A stretch of 64,000 nt of DNA from Hyphomicrobiales bacterium (GCA_021775475.1 JAJFHS010000041.1:62001-126000), one strand, 5' to 3'; shown: positions 10,327 to 19,953, counted from the first letter of the stretch. Numbers and translations: made by a program. Notes: generated from the letters alone by a model not told the origin.

Positions 10327-12783
10327 ATGAACTTACCGTTTCATTTTAAAATTGGCTTATCCAGACTGGCTCTTTATTGGGAGCGCCTGTGGCGTCAGTC
10401 CCTGCCGTTATTGCTGAGCGCATCCGGCATTATCTCTCTTGGTCTTTTCGGTGTGTTTGAATGGCTGCCGCCAGCACTTCATATCGGCCTGCTGGTGTTA
10501 TTTGGTACGATATTACTGTGGTCGCTGGTGCGGGTTTTTAAAGCGCGATGGCCGAGCGAAAAAGAAGCACTAAGATGGCTCGAAACCTCGAGCGGACACA
10601 GCCATCGCCCTGCCAGTTCACTGGCGGACACACTGAGCCTTGATGCCAGTGATCCGGCAACCAGGGCAATCTGGCAGGCGCACCGCACACGGCTGATACC
10701 CATAGTTGATGGTTTAAAACCCGGCCTGCCGAAACCTGGTCTTATGCGAAAAGACCCTTATTCTTTGCGCGCGCTGGCTTTTCTGGTGTTGTTTGTTGCG
10801 GTTTTTTCAGCCGGGCCTGACTGGCGCGAACGTATTAACAGCATAGCTTCACCAGGGCTCAAACGCATAGCGGTAACAGTGTCGATTGATGCCTGGATCA
10901 CACCGCCGCGCTATACCGGCAAAGCACCGGTTTTTCTGACCGGCGGCATCGTGAAAATTGCCGATGACACCCTACAGACCCGACGGCTTAATGTGCCTGA
11001 AAACAGTGAATTGGTGGTGCGGATTTCGGGCGTCAAAAATCCAGCCGCACTGATAAGCGATCCCTCTGACAGCGACACAGAAACAGTCACTCACGTGTTT
11101 AAGGCGATTGATGAGCAAACGCTGGAATTACGGCTCAAGCTCGCGGGCTCGCGCCTGGTTGATATTCTCGATGACGGGGTCAGCCTGTCAAGCTGGCAGA
11201 TTGCAATTATACCCGATACACCACCGGTTATTGCCGTTAGCGGTGAGATTAAAACCACCGGCGATCAAACCCTTTCCATTCCCTACACGCTCAAGGATGA
11301 TTATGGCGTTGTCAGCGCGTCTGCAATGTTTTCGCGCAAATCGATGAATGACACCATCATACCGCCCTTTGCCAAAAAGACCCCCGATTTTACCATCAAC
11401 CTGCCCGGTGCGCGGGTAAGAAGTGCCAACCAATCCGTCTTTCAGGATTTGACGGCACACCCCTGGGCCGGGCTTACGGTTATCTTGAAGCTCAAGGCAG
11501 TTGACGATGCCGGGCAGGAAACTTTCAGTGATCCGGTCAGCATTACCCTGCCGGAAAGAAAGTTCACCAAACCTCTGGCTCAGGCAATTGCCGAACAACG
11601 GGCCAAGCTTGCCCGCAGGCTCGACAATCGTCAATCCGTTGCCCTGGCCATCAATGCCCTTACTCTGTTTCCCGAAGAAATCATTAAAGATACAACCATC
11701 TATCTTGGCCTGCGCACAGCTTATTTCCGCTTGAGCCGGGGCAGTAACGACACATTGCTGACATCGGTTTACAGCCTGTTGTGGGATCTGGCGCTCAAGG
11801 TTGAAGATGGTGATCTGTCTTTGGCTGAACGAGAGCTCAGGGCTGCGCAGGAAGCGCTTCGCAAAGCACTGGCCAACAATGCCTCACCTGAGGAAATTGA
11901 GGCGTTGATGCAGGATATGAAGAAAACCCTGGGGCGGTTTTTGCAGGCGCTGAATGAGAAAAACCGCAAACTGGGCGAAAGAAACCAGCTGCCACAGGGT
12001 GAAAGAAATCAACGCGTTGAGGCTCGCGATCTCGCCAAAATTCTGGAAACCATTGAAAACCTCGCCAAAAGCGGTTCCAAAGATGCAGCCCAAAAGATGT
12101 TGTCTGAGTTGCAGAACCTGCTGGAATCATTGCAGGCTGGTGGCCCCACCACGGCTCCCAATCAAAACCAGTCGATGCTGTCCGATATGATCGAGGAACT
12201 GGGTGAAATGATTAACCAGCAACAACGCCTGCTCGACGACACCTACAAGGCGGATCAAAATAACGACCCGAGACAGGGAAGCTTGTCAAAACCCAATGCC
12301 GACATCCAGACATTGGCGGATAAACAACAGGCTTTGAGAGACCTTCTTGGTCAAATGATGGAACAGTTCGACCAAAACGGCATGGAACAGCCTTCGGCTC
12401 TCAACCGGGCAGGTAAAGCCATGCAAAATGCTGAAGGTGCGTTGCGCGAAGGTGAGCCGGGCCGGGCGGTGGGCAAACAGGGTTCGGCCATTGATCAGTT
12501 GCGCCAGGGTGCGCAATCCATGGCCCAGCAAATGGTGGATGGGCTGGCGCAGCGCCAGGGGCTAAACCAGCGCGGGCAAAACAATGGCAAGGGTGAAACC
12601 GATCCACTGGGGCGGCCATTGCCAAGTTCGGGACCGGATTATGGACTATCCACCAAAATTCCAACCCAGGCCGATATACAACGCGCCCGCGAATTGCGAA
12701 GAGTGCTGCAAAACCGCATTGGTGAGCCCAACCGTCCGCAGTTTGAACTGGATTACCTCGAAAGACTTTTACGCAGGTTTTAG
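10327..12783 (+). CDS. TIGR02302/DUF4175 family protein (large membrane protein of alphaproteobacteria)
   Basis: 818 aa, two N-terminal TM segments, Q/N-rich C-terminal half; matches remembered TIGR02302 architecture next to lysA. Confidence 0.85.
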   Translation: MNLPFHFKIGLSRLALYWERLWRQSLPLLLSASGIISLGLFGVFEWLPPALHIGLLVLFGTILLWSLVRVFKARWPSEKEALRWLETSSGHSHRPASSLADTLSLDASDPATRAIWQAHRTRLIPIVDGLKPGLPKPGLMRKDPYSLRALAFLVLFVAVFSAGPDWRERINSIASPGLKRIAVTVSIDAWITPPRYTGKAPVFLTGGIVKIADDTLQTRRLNVPENSELVVRISGVKNPAALISDPSDSDTETVTHVFKAIDEQTLELRLKLAGSRLVDILDDGVSLSSWQIAIIPDTPPVIAVSGEIKTTGDQTLSIPYTLKDDYGVVSASAMFSRKSMNDTIIPPFAKKTPDFTINLPGARVRSANQSVFQDLTAHPWAGLTVILKLKAVDDAGQETFSDPVSITLPERKFTKPLAQAIAEQRAKLARRLDNRQSVALAINALTLFPEEIIKDTTIYLGLRTAYFRLSRGSNDTLLTSVYSLLWDLALKVEDGDLSLAERELRAAQEALRKALANNASPEEIEALMQDMKKTLGRFLQALNEKNRKLGERNQLPQGERNQRVEARDLAKILETIENLAKSGSKDAAQKMLSELQNLLESLQAGGPTTAPNQNQSMLSDMIEELGEMINQQQRLLDDTYKADQNNDPRQGSLSKPNADIQTLADKQQALRDLLGQMMEQFDQNGMEQPSALNRAGKAMQNAEGALREGEPGRAVGKQGSAIDQLRQGAQSMAQQMVDGLAQRQGLNQRGQNNGKGETDPLGRPLPSSGPDYGLSTKIPTQADIQRARELRRVLQNRIGEPNRPQFELDYLERLLRRF

Positions 12784-12802
12784 GAGGTTTGAGACCGGAC
12801 AG

Positions 12803-12823
12803 GTCCCGGCTCAAGGCCGGGAC
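12803..12823. repeat. Short hairpin GTCCCGGC-TCAAG-GCCGGGAC
   Basis: Perfect 8-bp stem, 5-nt loop, downstream of the DUF4175 gene. Confidence 0.6.
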
Positions 12824-12852
12824 GGTGCGGAGAATAGGGAGTAATCTGTTCG

Positions 12853-12960
12853 ACTCTAGAGTGCTTCATGTTTTGATTGAATCAAAACTGCACTCTAACT
12901 CTTTGTTTAAGCGTGTCATTTATCCGATAACCGGTACCCACTTATCGGTGACACGCTCTA
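12853..12960. repeat. Rhizobiales-type mosaic palindromic repeat (two stem-loops bounded by TCTAGAG...CTCTAG)
   Basis: tctagagtgcttcatgttttgattgaatcaaaactgcactctaa (stem 1) followed by agcgtgtcatttatccgataaccggtacccacttatcggtgacacgct (stem 2, AGCGTGTCA/TGACACGCT and CCGATAA/TTATCGG). Confidence 0.8.
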
Positions 12961-13335
12961 GTTTGTTTGGTCCCGGCCTAACGCCTTATCTACTGCCGAG
13001 GTAATGTCTTCAAGCGTAAAGGGTTTATATAATAGTCCGGCAATAATAGCTTCAAGCCCATAAGCGCGTTCGCGTTGATCTGCATATCCGGTCATCAGCA
13101 AAATGGGCATGTCGGGCACTTTTTCTGCCGCTATCAAGGCTAAGGTAATGCCATCCATTACCGGCATTTTTATATCTGAAACCAGAAGATCAAACTTGTG
13201 GGTACCAGAAGTGATTAAATGACAGGCTTCACCGCCATCACAAACAACAGTGACCTGGTGACGACTTAATTCCAGCGCCCGACGCACAAAATCACGCACC
13301 GCACTGTCATCTTCTGCCAATAACACCTGAGCCAT
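12958..13335 (-). CDS. cpdR: Single-domain response regulator, CpdR-like
   Basis: MAQVLLAEDDSAVRDFVRRALELSRHQVT...FDLLVSDIKMPVMDGITLALIAAEKVPDMPILLMTGYADQRERA: CpdR hallmark sequence. Confidence 0.9.
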   Translation of the reverse strand: MAQVLLAEDDSAVRDFVRRALELSRHQVTVVCDGGEACHLITSGTHKFDLLVSDIKMPVMDGITLALIAAEKVPDMPILLMTGYADQRERAYGLEAIIAGLLYKPFTLEDITSAVDKALGRDQTN

Positions 13336-13363
13336 ATCGATTGCTCAATCCTGAATAGTAATT

Positions 13364-14125
13364 TTAGCGATATGCGCCATACCCCGAAGTTGCCTTTGCA
13401 AATCTCACAATCAACCCTTGCGCCGTAGTCGGTGGTGAAGCCAGACGGGTAACAAACTTAACCCGTGCATTGGGGCCGATAGGTTTTTTGTCGACTTTTA
13501 CGGTCCAGTAGTAAAGTTCCTGGTCAGTTGCGTCCAGCAGGCCAAAGCGCACGCGCGGTAAAGTTTTTTTTTCGTCGGTAAGATTTACAACTTCGCCTTT
13601 GACGGCCAGTATTGGCAAGCCGTTTTCAAAATCTCGCGTATAGATCACATTGGCAAAGGACATGCCACGCACATTGACCGGCATGCCCAGTTGTGCGTAC
13701 AGCCGAGCCGTACCAGGCAGGGTTTTAACGATACTGTTTCGATAGGAAACAGACAGACCTGCAACCACCGCAATAGTTGCTGCCAGAGCTCCCCATCCGG
13801 CAAGCGCAGACGTCATCTGTTTTTTGTACTGCTGGCGCCCGGTTTTAATTTCACGGGCAGCTGAAACCAATCGCTGAGCCTCGGACCTTATATCTTCTTC
13901 AGTGTCTTCGGCACGAGGGTCGTCAACATTTTCTTCACGGCCGGTATCATCGCCTGAGGCGCTGTCAATCTGACTGTTTTCAAGACCCTCGACATCTTCT
14001 GGCGGCATATATTCCTGAAACCATACGGTACTGCAATTTGAGCACTTGACCTTTCTGCCATCGGGTTCAAAATAGGCTGGGTCAACCTCGAAACTTGTTT
14101 CGCACTGAGAACAGCTAATTATCAT
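13364..14125 (-). CDS. MJ0042-type zinc-ribbon / DUF3426-like membrane protein
   Basis: MIISCSQCETSFEVDPAYFEPDGRKVKCSNCSTVWFQ: two CxxC pairs, central TM segment. Confidence 0.9.
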   Translation of the reverse strand: MIISCSQCETSFEVDPAYFEPDGRKVKCSNCSTVWFQEYMPPEDVEGLENSQIDSASGDDTGREENVDDPRAEDTEEDIRSEAQRLVSAAREIKTGRQQYKKQMTSALAGWGALAATIAVVAGLSVSYRNSIVKTLPGTARLYAQLGMPVNVRGMSFANVIYTRDFENGLPILAVKGEVVNLTDEKKTLPRVRFGLLDATDQELYYWTVKVDKKPIGPNARVKFVTRLASPPTTAQGLIVRFAKATSGYGAYR

Positions 14126-14219
14126 TCAACACCATGATCGCGTGCTATAATTCAAAAAATGATTGAGAGAATCACTGCGCGATTTTGCTAATCCAGCCAT
14201 CAGATAACCCCAATGCTGG

Positions 14220-14234
14220 TTAAAGTGTGGTTAA
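14220..14234. promoter_or_regulatory. Candidate CtrA box TTAA-N7-TTAA upstream of ftsE
   Basis: TTAA AGTGTGG TTAA in the intergenic region between the zinc-ribbon gene and ftsE; GANTC site (GAATC) at 14169-14173. Confidence 0.45.
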
Positions 14235-14253
14235 ACACGATCAAAGCGACCGT

Positions 14254-14299
14254 ACCCTAGGGTCAGGACCGCTTAATTAAGGGGCCCTGAGCCTAAGGT
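14254..14299. repeat. Imperfect palindrome ACCCTAGGGTCAGGACCgcTTAATTAAggGGCCCTGAGCCTAAGGT upstream of ftsE
   Basis: Direct inspection; arms related by inverted symmetry with a few mismatches, centred on TTAATTAA. Confidence 0.5.
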
Positions 14300-14316
14300 A
14301 AAAGGTAACAGATTAA

Positions 14317-14976
14317 GTGATACAATTTGAGAATGTCGGGTTACGTTATGGTATGGGGCCGGAAGTCCTGCGAAATGTGAGTTTTCAGTTGGCACCGGGA
14401 TCCTTTCACTTCCTCACCGGGTCATCGGGTGCTGGTAAAACATCCCTCCTGCAGCTGTTGTTTTTGGCGCAAAGACCAACGCGTGGCCTGATTTCGATTT
14501 TTGGCCAGGATGTAGCAACCCTGCCGCGACGGGAATTACCTGCTATTCGACGACGTATTGGTGTGGTGTTTCAGGAGTTTCGCCTGCTCAACCATTTAAC
14601 CACTTATGAAAATGTCGCCCTGCCTTTGCGCATCCGTGGCGTCCATACCGATGAATATGAAAACAATGTAATCGAACTGCTGCGCTGGGTGGGCCTGGGC
14701 GAGCGTTTGAATGCCACACCTGAAATTCTCTCCGGTGGTGAAAAACAACGTGCCGCCATTGCCCGCGCCGTTGTCGGACGACCGGCTCTTCTGCTGGCCG
14801 ATGAGCCTACCGGTAATGTTGACCCGGAACTGGCCCAGCGTCTGCTGCGATTGTTTGTTGAGCTCAACCGGCTGGGAACAACCATTTTAATTGCAACCCA
14901 TGATCGATTGTTGATGAATGATTTTGGAGCACCCCGGTTGGTTCTTGATAATGGCGAGTTGGAAGTTGTGTCATGA
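14317..14976 (+). CDS. ftsE: Cell division ATP-binding protein FtsE
   Basis: Walker A 'GSSGAGKTS', 'LSGGEKQRAAIARAVVGRPALLLADEPTGNVD', followed by ftsX. Confidence 0.96.
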   Translation: MIQFENVGLRYGMGPEVLRNVSFQLAPGSFHFLTGSSGAGKTSLLQLLFLAQRPTRGLISIFGQDVATLPRRELPAIRRRIGVVFQEFRLLNHLTTYENVALPLRIRGVHTDEYENNVIELLRWVGLGERLNATPEILSGGEKQRAAIARAVVGRPALLLADEPTGNVDPELAQRLLRLFVELNRLGTTILIATHDRLLMNDFGAPRLVLDNGELEVVS

Positions 14977-15983
14977 GCGAGGGATTTTCGCAAACCGGCG
15001 ACAGCAACGAAAATGCAACTGAAACCCGTTTTCAAAGCTTGTTGAGCTTTCTTAACCTGAAAAATCTGCCAGGGTTGATTACCGGTTCTTACATTAGCAT
15101 TTTACCGGCCCAGACAAAAAGCGGGCGATCGCTTACCATTGTTGTAACCGCCATGTGTTACCTTGCCGTTCTCGCCGTCATTGCAAATATTCTCATTAAC
15201 GGATCGGTCCAGGCCTGGACTGCCGATGTCGCCAAACAGGTTACCGTGCAAATCAAGCCCGTCGATGGCGAGAATATGAATGTGCAAATTGAAATCGCTA
15301 CGGCCATACTCAATAGCACCCGCGGCATCGTATCGACCACCACATTGAGTAACGAGGAAAGCCTGAGACTGCTTGAGCCGTGGCTTGGCGAAGGATCACT
15401 GCTTGCTGATCTGCCGGTTCCACGCCTCATTTCGGTTGTTATTGACGAAAAAAACCCACCTGCTTTTGATGAGCTGAAACAACGGCTCAAACGAAAAGTA
15501 AAAGGCGCCAGCCTCGATACTCACAAACGCTGGCAGGGACAAATTTTACGCAGTGCCAATGCCCTGAAAATGATCTCTCTGGGTATTCTCACTCTTATCT
15601 CGATTACAACGATTGCCATAATTATCTTTGCCACGCGTGCTGCCATGGCCAGCAATGAGGAAGTTATTTCGGTGCTTCATCTTGTCGGCGCCCAGGACAA
15701 TTTTATTGCCGAGGAAGTGCAATCGCGATTCTTCATTATCGGTCTGAAAGCCGGGCTAATCAGTGTTGTCTGCGGCATATTGACCTATATTTTTCTGGGA
15801 CTATTTTTAACCAGCTATTTTGGCACCGATGCAGATCAAACAGGATTTCAGTTTCTTACCGGCCAGACATCTTTAGGGTTTATGGGGTTTCTTGTGCTTT
15901 TCACCGTCCCCCTGGCCACCGTTATCATTTGCCTGACCACATCACGCATTGTGGTGCTGCGAATACTCGCAGGTGTTTTATAG
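14973..15983 (+). CDS. ftsX: Cell division protein FtsX (ABC transporter permease-like)
   Basis: Overlaps ftsE stop; four TM permease topology, 'EEVISVLHLVGAQDNFIAEEVQSRFFIIGLKAG'. Confidence 0.94.
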   Translation: MSEGFSQTGDSNENATETRFQSLLSFLNLKNLPGLITGSYISILPAQTKSGRSLTIVVTAMCYLAVLAVIANILINGSVQAWTADVAKQVTVQIKPVDGENMNVQIEIATAILNSTRGIVSTTTLSNEESLRLLEPWLGEGSLLADLPVPRLISVVIDEKNPPAFDELKQRLKRKVKGASLDTHKRWQGQILRSANALKMISLGILTLISITTIAIIIFATRAAMASNEEVISVLHLVGAQDNFIAEEVQSRFFIIGLKAGLISVVCGILTYIFLGLFLTSYFGTDADQTGFQFLTGQTSLGFMGFLVLFTVPLATVIICLTTSRIVVLRILAGVL

Positions 15984-16065
15984 CTCAATCGTTGAAACTA
16001 TCCTGTTCGAAACCCTTCTCCATGTGGTAGAAATACCAGAATCAGGACCGTTAGACAGGGTCACA

Positions 16066-16680
16066 ATGGTTATGAAATTGTTGGCAAATTTAAAGACAAA
16101 CACAAAAATCGCCATCAGTGGTGTGGTCCTGGTTGTTTTGGGTTTTTTTGTCGGCTTTTATCAGTTCACCCAGTTCATACCCCAACAACAACCCGTCAAT
16201 ATTGCCAAAGCTGATGCTATTGTTGTCCTCACCGGCGGCAAATCTCGTCTTACTGGAGCGGTTAAACTGCTGAGTGCCGGCAAGGGTGGCCGATTGCTCA
16301 TTTCAGGTGTTCACGAAACAACTTCGAGCGACGCTCTGGCCCGATTGGTACCGGCACAAAGCAGTTTGTTTAAATGCTGCGTTGATTTGGACAAAGCGGC
16401 ACGCAATACTGTTGGCAATGCGGCCGAAACCGCCAGATGGGTTGCCAAGAACAAGTTTAAATCTCTCATTGTTGTCACCAGCAATTATCATATGCCGCGC
16501 AGTCTGGTAGAGCTGCGAAATGTTCTGCCGCAGATAAATCTCATCGCTTATCCGGTGGTGGTAGATTCAATTCCGGCATCGCAGTGGTGGACAAATCGCG
16601 ATACCGCGCAGTTGGTAATGTCTGAGTATGTCAAATACCTTGCTGCGCGAATACGATTGGCGTCAGGATTGATCAATTGA
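16066..16680 (+). CDS. YdcF/DUF218 family protein
   Basis: 'ADAIVVLTGGKSRLTGAVKLLSAGKGGRLLISGVHE...NAAETARWVAKNKFKSLIVVTSNYHMPRSLVEL'; start at ATG 16066 preferred to 15949 (overlaps ftsX). Confidence 0.9.
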   Translation: MVMKLLANLKTNTKIAISGVVLVVLGFFVGFYQFTQFIPQQQPVNIAKADAIVVLTGGKSRLTGAVKLLSAGKGGRLLISGVHETTSSDALARLVPAQSSLFKCCVDLDKAARNTVGNAAETARWVAKNKFKSLIVVTSNYHMPRSLVELRNVLPQINLIAYPVVVDSIPASQWWTNRDTAQLVMSEYVKYLAARIRLASGLIN

Positions 16681-16684
16681 CAAT

Positions 16685-17428
16685 TTGCAGATGGTGTCCG
16701 TGCTTTTAATTCGATCTTTTGGCTTTAATATTGCCTTTTATCTGGTGCTGGCGATTTTTTTAATCGGCGGGTTGCCGGTATTCTTATTTCCTCATAAATG
16801 GGCCATTCGGGTCTTGCAGCTATGGGCCAAAACGAGTTTGTTATTGATGCGGCTGGTGGCCGGAATTTCAATTGAAATTCGCGGTCGTGAACACATTGTT
16901 ACGGGAACCTTGCTGGTGGCCAGTAAACATCAATCCTTATGGGAAACCTTTGCCCTGCTCACCCTGTTTGATGATCCCGCTGTTGTCCTGAAGAAAGAGC
17001 TTACCTTTATTCCCCTTTTTGGCTGGTTTGCCCTCAAATTCAAAATGGTGACGGTGGACAGAAACGCCAGATCTTCAGCCCTTAAACGCATGTTACAACA
17101 GGCAAAACGCGCAAGAGACAGACACCGGCAGATTATCATTTTCCCAGAAGGCACCCGAAAAGCACCGGACGCGCAAGCTGATTACAAATCCGGTGTGGCA
17201 GCTTTATATAAATCTCTCGACATCGCCTGTTTGCCGATTGCCCTTAACTCCGGGCTCTACTGGCCCCGGCGCAGCTTTTTGCGCCATCCTGGAACAATTA
17301 TCATCGAAATTTTACCGCCAATTGCGGCGGGCAGTGCGCGCGGGGCTTTCATGGCTGAACTTGAAACAACAATCGAAGATGCCACTACCAGACTGGTGGC
17401 GGAAGGCCGGGCGCGGGATTTTGATTGA
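16685..17428 (+). CDS. plsC: 1-acyl-sn-glycerol-3-phosphate acyltransferase
   Basis: 'ASKHQSLWETFAL', 'IIFPEGTRKAPDAQADYKSGVAALYKSLDIACLPIALNSG'. Confidence 0.95.
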   Translation: MQMVSVLLIRSFGFNIAFYLVLAIFLIGGLPVFLFPHKWAIRVLQLWAKTSLLLMRLVAGISIEIRGREHIVTGTLLVASKHQSLWETFALLTLFDDPAVVLKKELTFIPLFGWFALKFKMVTVDRNARSSALKRMLQQAKRARDRHRQIIIFPEGTRKAPDAQADYKSGVAALYKSLDIACLPIALNSGLYWPRRSFLRHPGTIIIEILPPIAAGSARGAFMAELETTIEDATTRLVAEGRARDFD

Positions 17429-17450
17429 GAAAATACCGGTTGGTAACCTG

Positions 17451-17466
17451 TTAACAATTGATTAAC
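17451..17466. promoter_or_regulatory. Candidate CtrA box TTAA-N7-TTAAC upstream of nrdJ
   Basis: TTAA CAATTGA TTAAC; GANTC site GACTC at 17493-17497 between box and ATG 17554. Confidence 0.5.
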
Positions 17467-17553
17467 CATTAGTACATAACGTGAACAAAATTGACTCACG
17501 GTGTCGTTTTCCTTTAGTATATTTTTAGAAAATTCACCTGCAGAGTTCCACCA

Positions 17554-19893
17554 ATGATCCAAGATACCTCCTCAATCGACAGTTCCATTTCTCAGATGAT
17601 CTGGGATATGAAATACCGTTTCAAGCAGCGCGATGGCACCGCCATTGACCAGACGATTGAAGATACCTGGATGCGGGTAGCGTCTGCTCTTGCTGAAGCC
17701 GAAAAAGAGCCAGACCAGGCAATGTGGAGGCAACGGTTTTTTGAGGCGTTGAGTGATTACCGGTTTTTGCCAGCCGGACGTATCCTGTCGGGCGCGGGGA
17801 CACAGCGGCGCGTCACCTTGTTCAACTGTTTTGTCATGGGTACAATTTCCGATGATATGGCGGCGATATTTGAACACCTCAAACAAGCTGCTCTGACCAT
17901 GCAGCAAGGTGGCGGTATCGGTTATGATTTTTCAACATTGCGCCCTCAAGGAGCGTTGGTAAAAGGCGTGGGGGCAGATGCCTCTGGTCCGTTGAGCTTC
18001 ATGGATGTGTGGGATGCCATGTGCCGCACCATAATGTCGGCGGGCTCAAGGCGCGGGGCAATGATGGCGACCATGGCTTGTGATCATCCTGACATTGAAG
18101 CGTTTATAGCCGCTAAACACGATGCCAGACGCCTGCGCATGTTTAACCTGTCGGTGCTGGTTACAGATGCCTTCATGGCGGCGGTAAAGGCCGGCGAAGA
18201 CTGGGATTTAACCTTTGACGGCAAGGTCTACAAAACGCTTGGTGCGCGCGATTTGTGGGAAAGCATCATGAAGGCGACATTTGACTATGCCGAGCCTGGG
18301 GTTATTTTTATTGACCGCATCAATGAGCGTAACAACCTGTCATATTGTGAGCAAATCAACGCCACCAATCCTTGTGGCGAACAGCCTTTGCCACCTTACG
18401 GGGCGTGTCTTTTAGGCTCGATAAATCTGGCGCGACTGGTTGAAAATCCCTTTGAAGCCGGTGCTTGCATCGACGCAGGCGAACTTGATCAACTGGTAAA
18501 AGTTGCCGTGCGCATGATGGATAATGTCATTGAGCTGTCAAACTTCCCGCTTGAGCAGCAAAAGGCCGAAGCCCTGGCCAAACGCCGCATTGGTCTCGGT
18601 GTCACCGGGCTGGCTGATGCCCTGATATTTTGCGGCCACACCTATGGCAGCGAGCAGGCGGCTGCCTTATCGAAAAGCTGGATGGCTGAAATCAAGCGCA
18701 GTGCGTATAAAGCCAGCATCGAGCTTGCCCGGGAAAAAGACAGTTTTCCCCTTTTTGATGTGGATGCTTATCTTAATTCGGGAATGGTGCGCACCCTCGG
18801 TGATGAGATCAGGAATGACATTAAAGCCCACGGTATCCGCAATGCCCTGCTGACATCAATTGCCCCCACCGGCACAATTTCTCTGCTGGCGCAAAATGTT
18901 TCCAGCGGCATCGAGCCGGTATTCAGCTTTTCTTACAAGCGCGCGGTTCTGCTACCCGATGGCAGCAAAAGCGAGGCCAGCGTTATGGATTATGCCTATG
19001 GCAGGTTTCGCGAAAAATTTGGCGATGAAGCCCCCCTGCCCGATTGCTTTGTCACCGCGCAGACCTTGTCGCCGCAAGACCATCTGGTGATGCAGGCAGC
19101 GGTGCAGGAGCATGTGGACAGCTCGATTTCAAAAACCATCAATTGCCCCAAAACAATCAGCTTTGATGCCTTCAAAGACATCTACCAGCTGGCCTATGAT
19201 CTCGACTTGAAAGGCTGCACCACCTATCGACCCAATGATGTTACCGGGGCGGTACTGACGGTGGATGAAACCGCTAAAATCGCTGGCAGCGATGACCATG
19301 GTCAGACCAGTCTGGCGCTGGATGCACCGGCACCGCCATTGAACACAGATGATAATGGTATTGTTTACATGAAGCAGCCGCTGGAGCGCGACAACGTTCT
19401 GCCGGGCTATACCTACAAGGTGCGCTGGCCTGAAAGCGATCATGCAATTTACATAACTCTCAACGACATTATTCAAAATGATCGCCGCCGACCTTTTGAG
19501 ATTTTTATCAACTCCAAGAACATGGAGCATTATGCCTGGACCGTGGCGCTGACCCGCATGATCAGTGCCGTTTTTCGCCGTGGCGGCGATGTATCTTTCG
19601 TGGTTGAAGAATTAAAAGCGGTGTTTGATCCGCGCGGCGGCCAATGGATGAACGGCAAATACGTGCCCTCACTGCTGGCAGCTATCGGTGGAGTTATCGA
19701 GCGCCACATGATTGATACTGGATTTATCATGGCCAGAGATGAAGGTGCCGATCCGACGTTTTCTGAAGAAAACCCATCTGAAATCAATCGTTTAAACGAA
19801 ATGAAATTTTGCCCCAAATGCGATATGCCCTCGCTGGTTTTTCAGGAAGGATGCCACTCGTGTCTCAGTTGCGGCTATTCAAAATGTGGCTGA
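17554..19893 (+). CDS. nrdJ: Adenosylcobalamin-dependent (class II) ribonucleoside-diphosphate reductase
   Basis: 'NATNPCGEQPLPPYGACLLGSINLARLV', 'TNCPKTIS'-like 'TINCPKTISFDAFKDIYQLAYDLDLKGCTTYRPN', C-terminal CLSCGYSKCG. Confidence 0.96.
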   Translation: MIQDTSSIDSSISQMIWDMKYRFKQRDGTAIDQTIEDTWMRVASALAEAEKEPDQAMWRQRFFEALSDYRFLPAGRILSGAGTQRRVTLFNCFVMGTISDDMAAIFEHLKQAALTMQQGGGIGYDFSTLRPQGALVKGVGADASGPLSFMDVWDAMCRTIMSAGSRRGAMMATMACDHPDIEAFIAAKHDARRLRMFNLSVLVTDAFMAAVKAGEDWDLTFDGKVYKTLGARDLWESIMKATFDYAEPGVIFIDRINERNNLSYCEQINATNPCGEQPLPPYGACLLGSINLARLVENPFEAGACIDAGELDQLVKVAVRMMDNVIELSNFPLEQQKAEALAKRRIGLGVTGLADALIFCGHTYGSEQAAALSKSWMAEIKRSAYKASIELAREKDSFPLFDVDAYLNSGMVRTLGDEIRNDIKAHGIRNALLTSIAPTGTISLLAQNVSSGIEPVFSFSYKRAVLLPDGSKSEASVMDYAYGRFREKFGDEAPLPDCFVTAQTLSPQDHLVMQAAVQEHVDSSISKTINCPKTISFDAFKDIYQLAYDLDLKGCTTYRPNDVTGAVLTVDETAKIAGSDDHGQTSLALDAPAPPLNTDDNGIVYMKQPLERDNVLPGYTYKVRWPESDHAIYITLNDIIQNDRRRPFEIFINSKNMEHYAWTVALTRMISAVFRRGGDVSFVVEELKAVFDPRGGQWMNGKYVPSLLAAIGGVIERHMIDTGFIMARDEGADPTFSEENPSEINRLNEMKFCPKCDMPSLVFQEGCHSCLSCGYSKCG

Positions 19894-19918
19894 TGTTGCA
19901 CTGACTCACTGATTTCAG

Positions 19919-19951
19919 TTGACACCCTCAATTAATGTTCTATATTTGTTC
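19919..19951 (+). promoter_or_regulatory. Sigma-70 type promoter TTGACA-16-TATATT with overlapping LexA-type box GTTC-N7-GTTC (19937-19951)
   Basis: TTGACA 19919-19924, TATATT 19941-19946, GTTCTATATTTGTTC 19937-19951, ATG at 19954. Confidence 0.6.
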
Positions 19952-19953
19952 TT

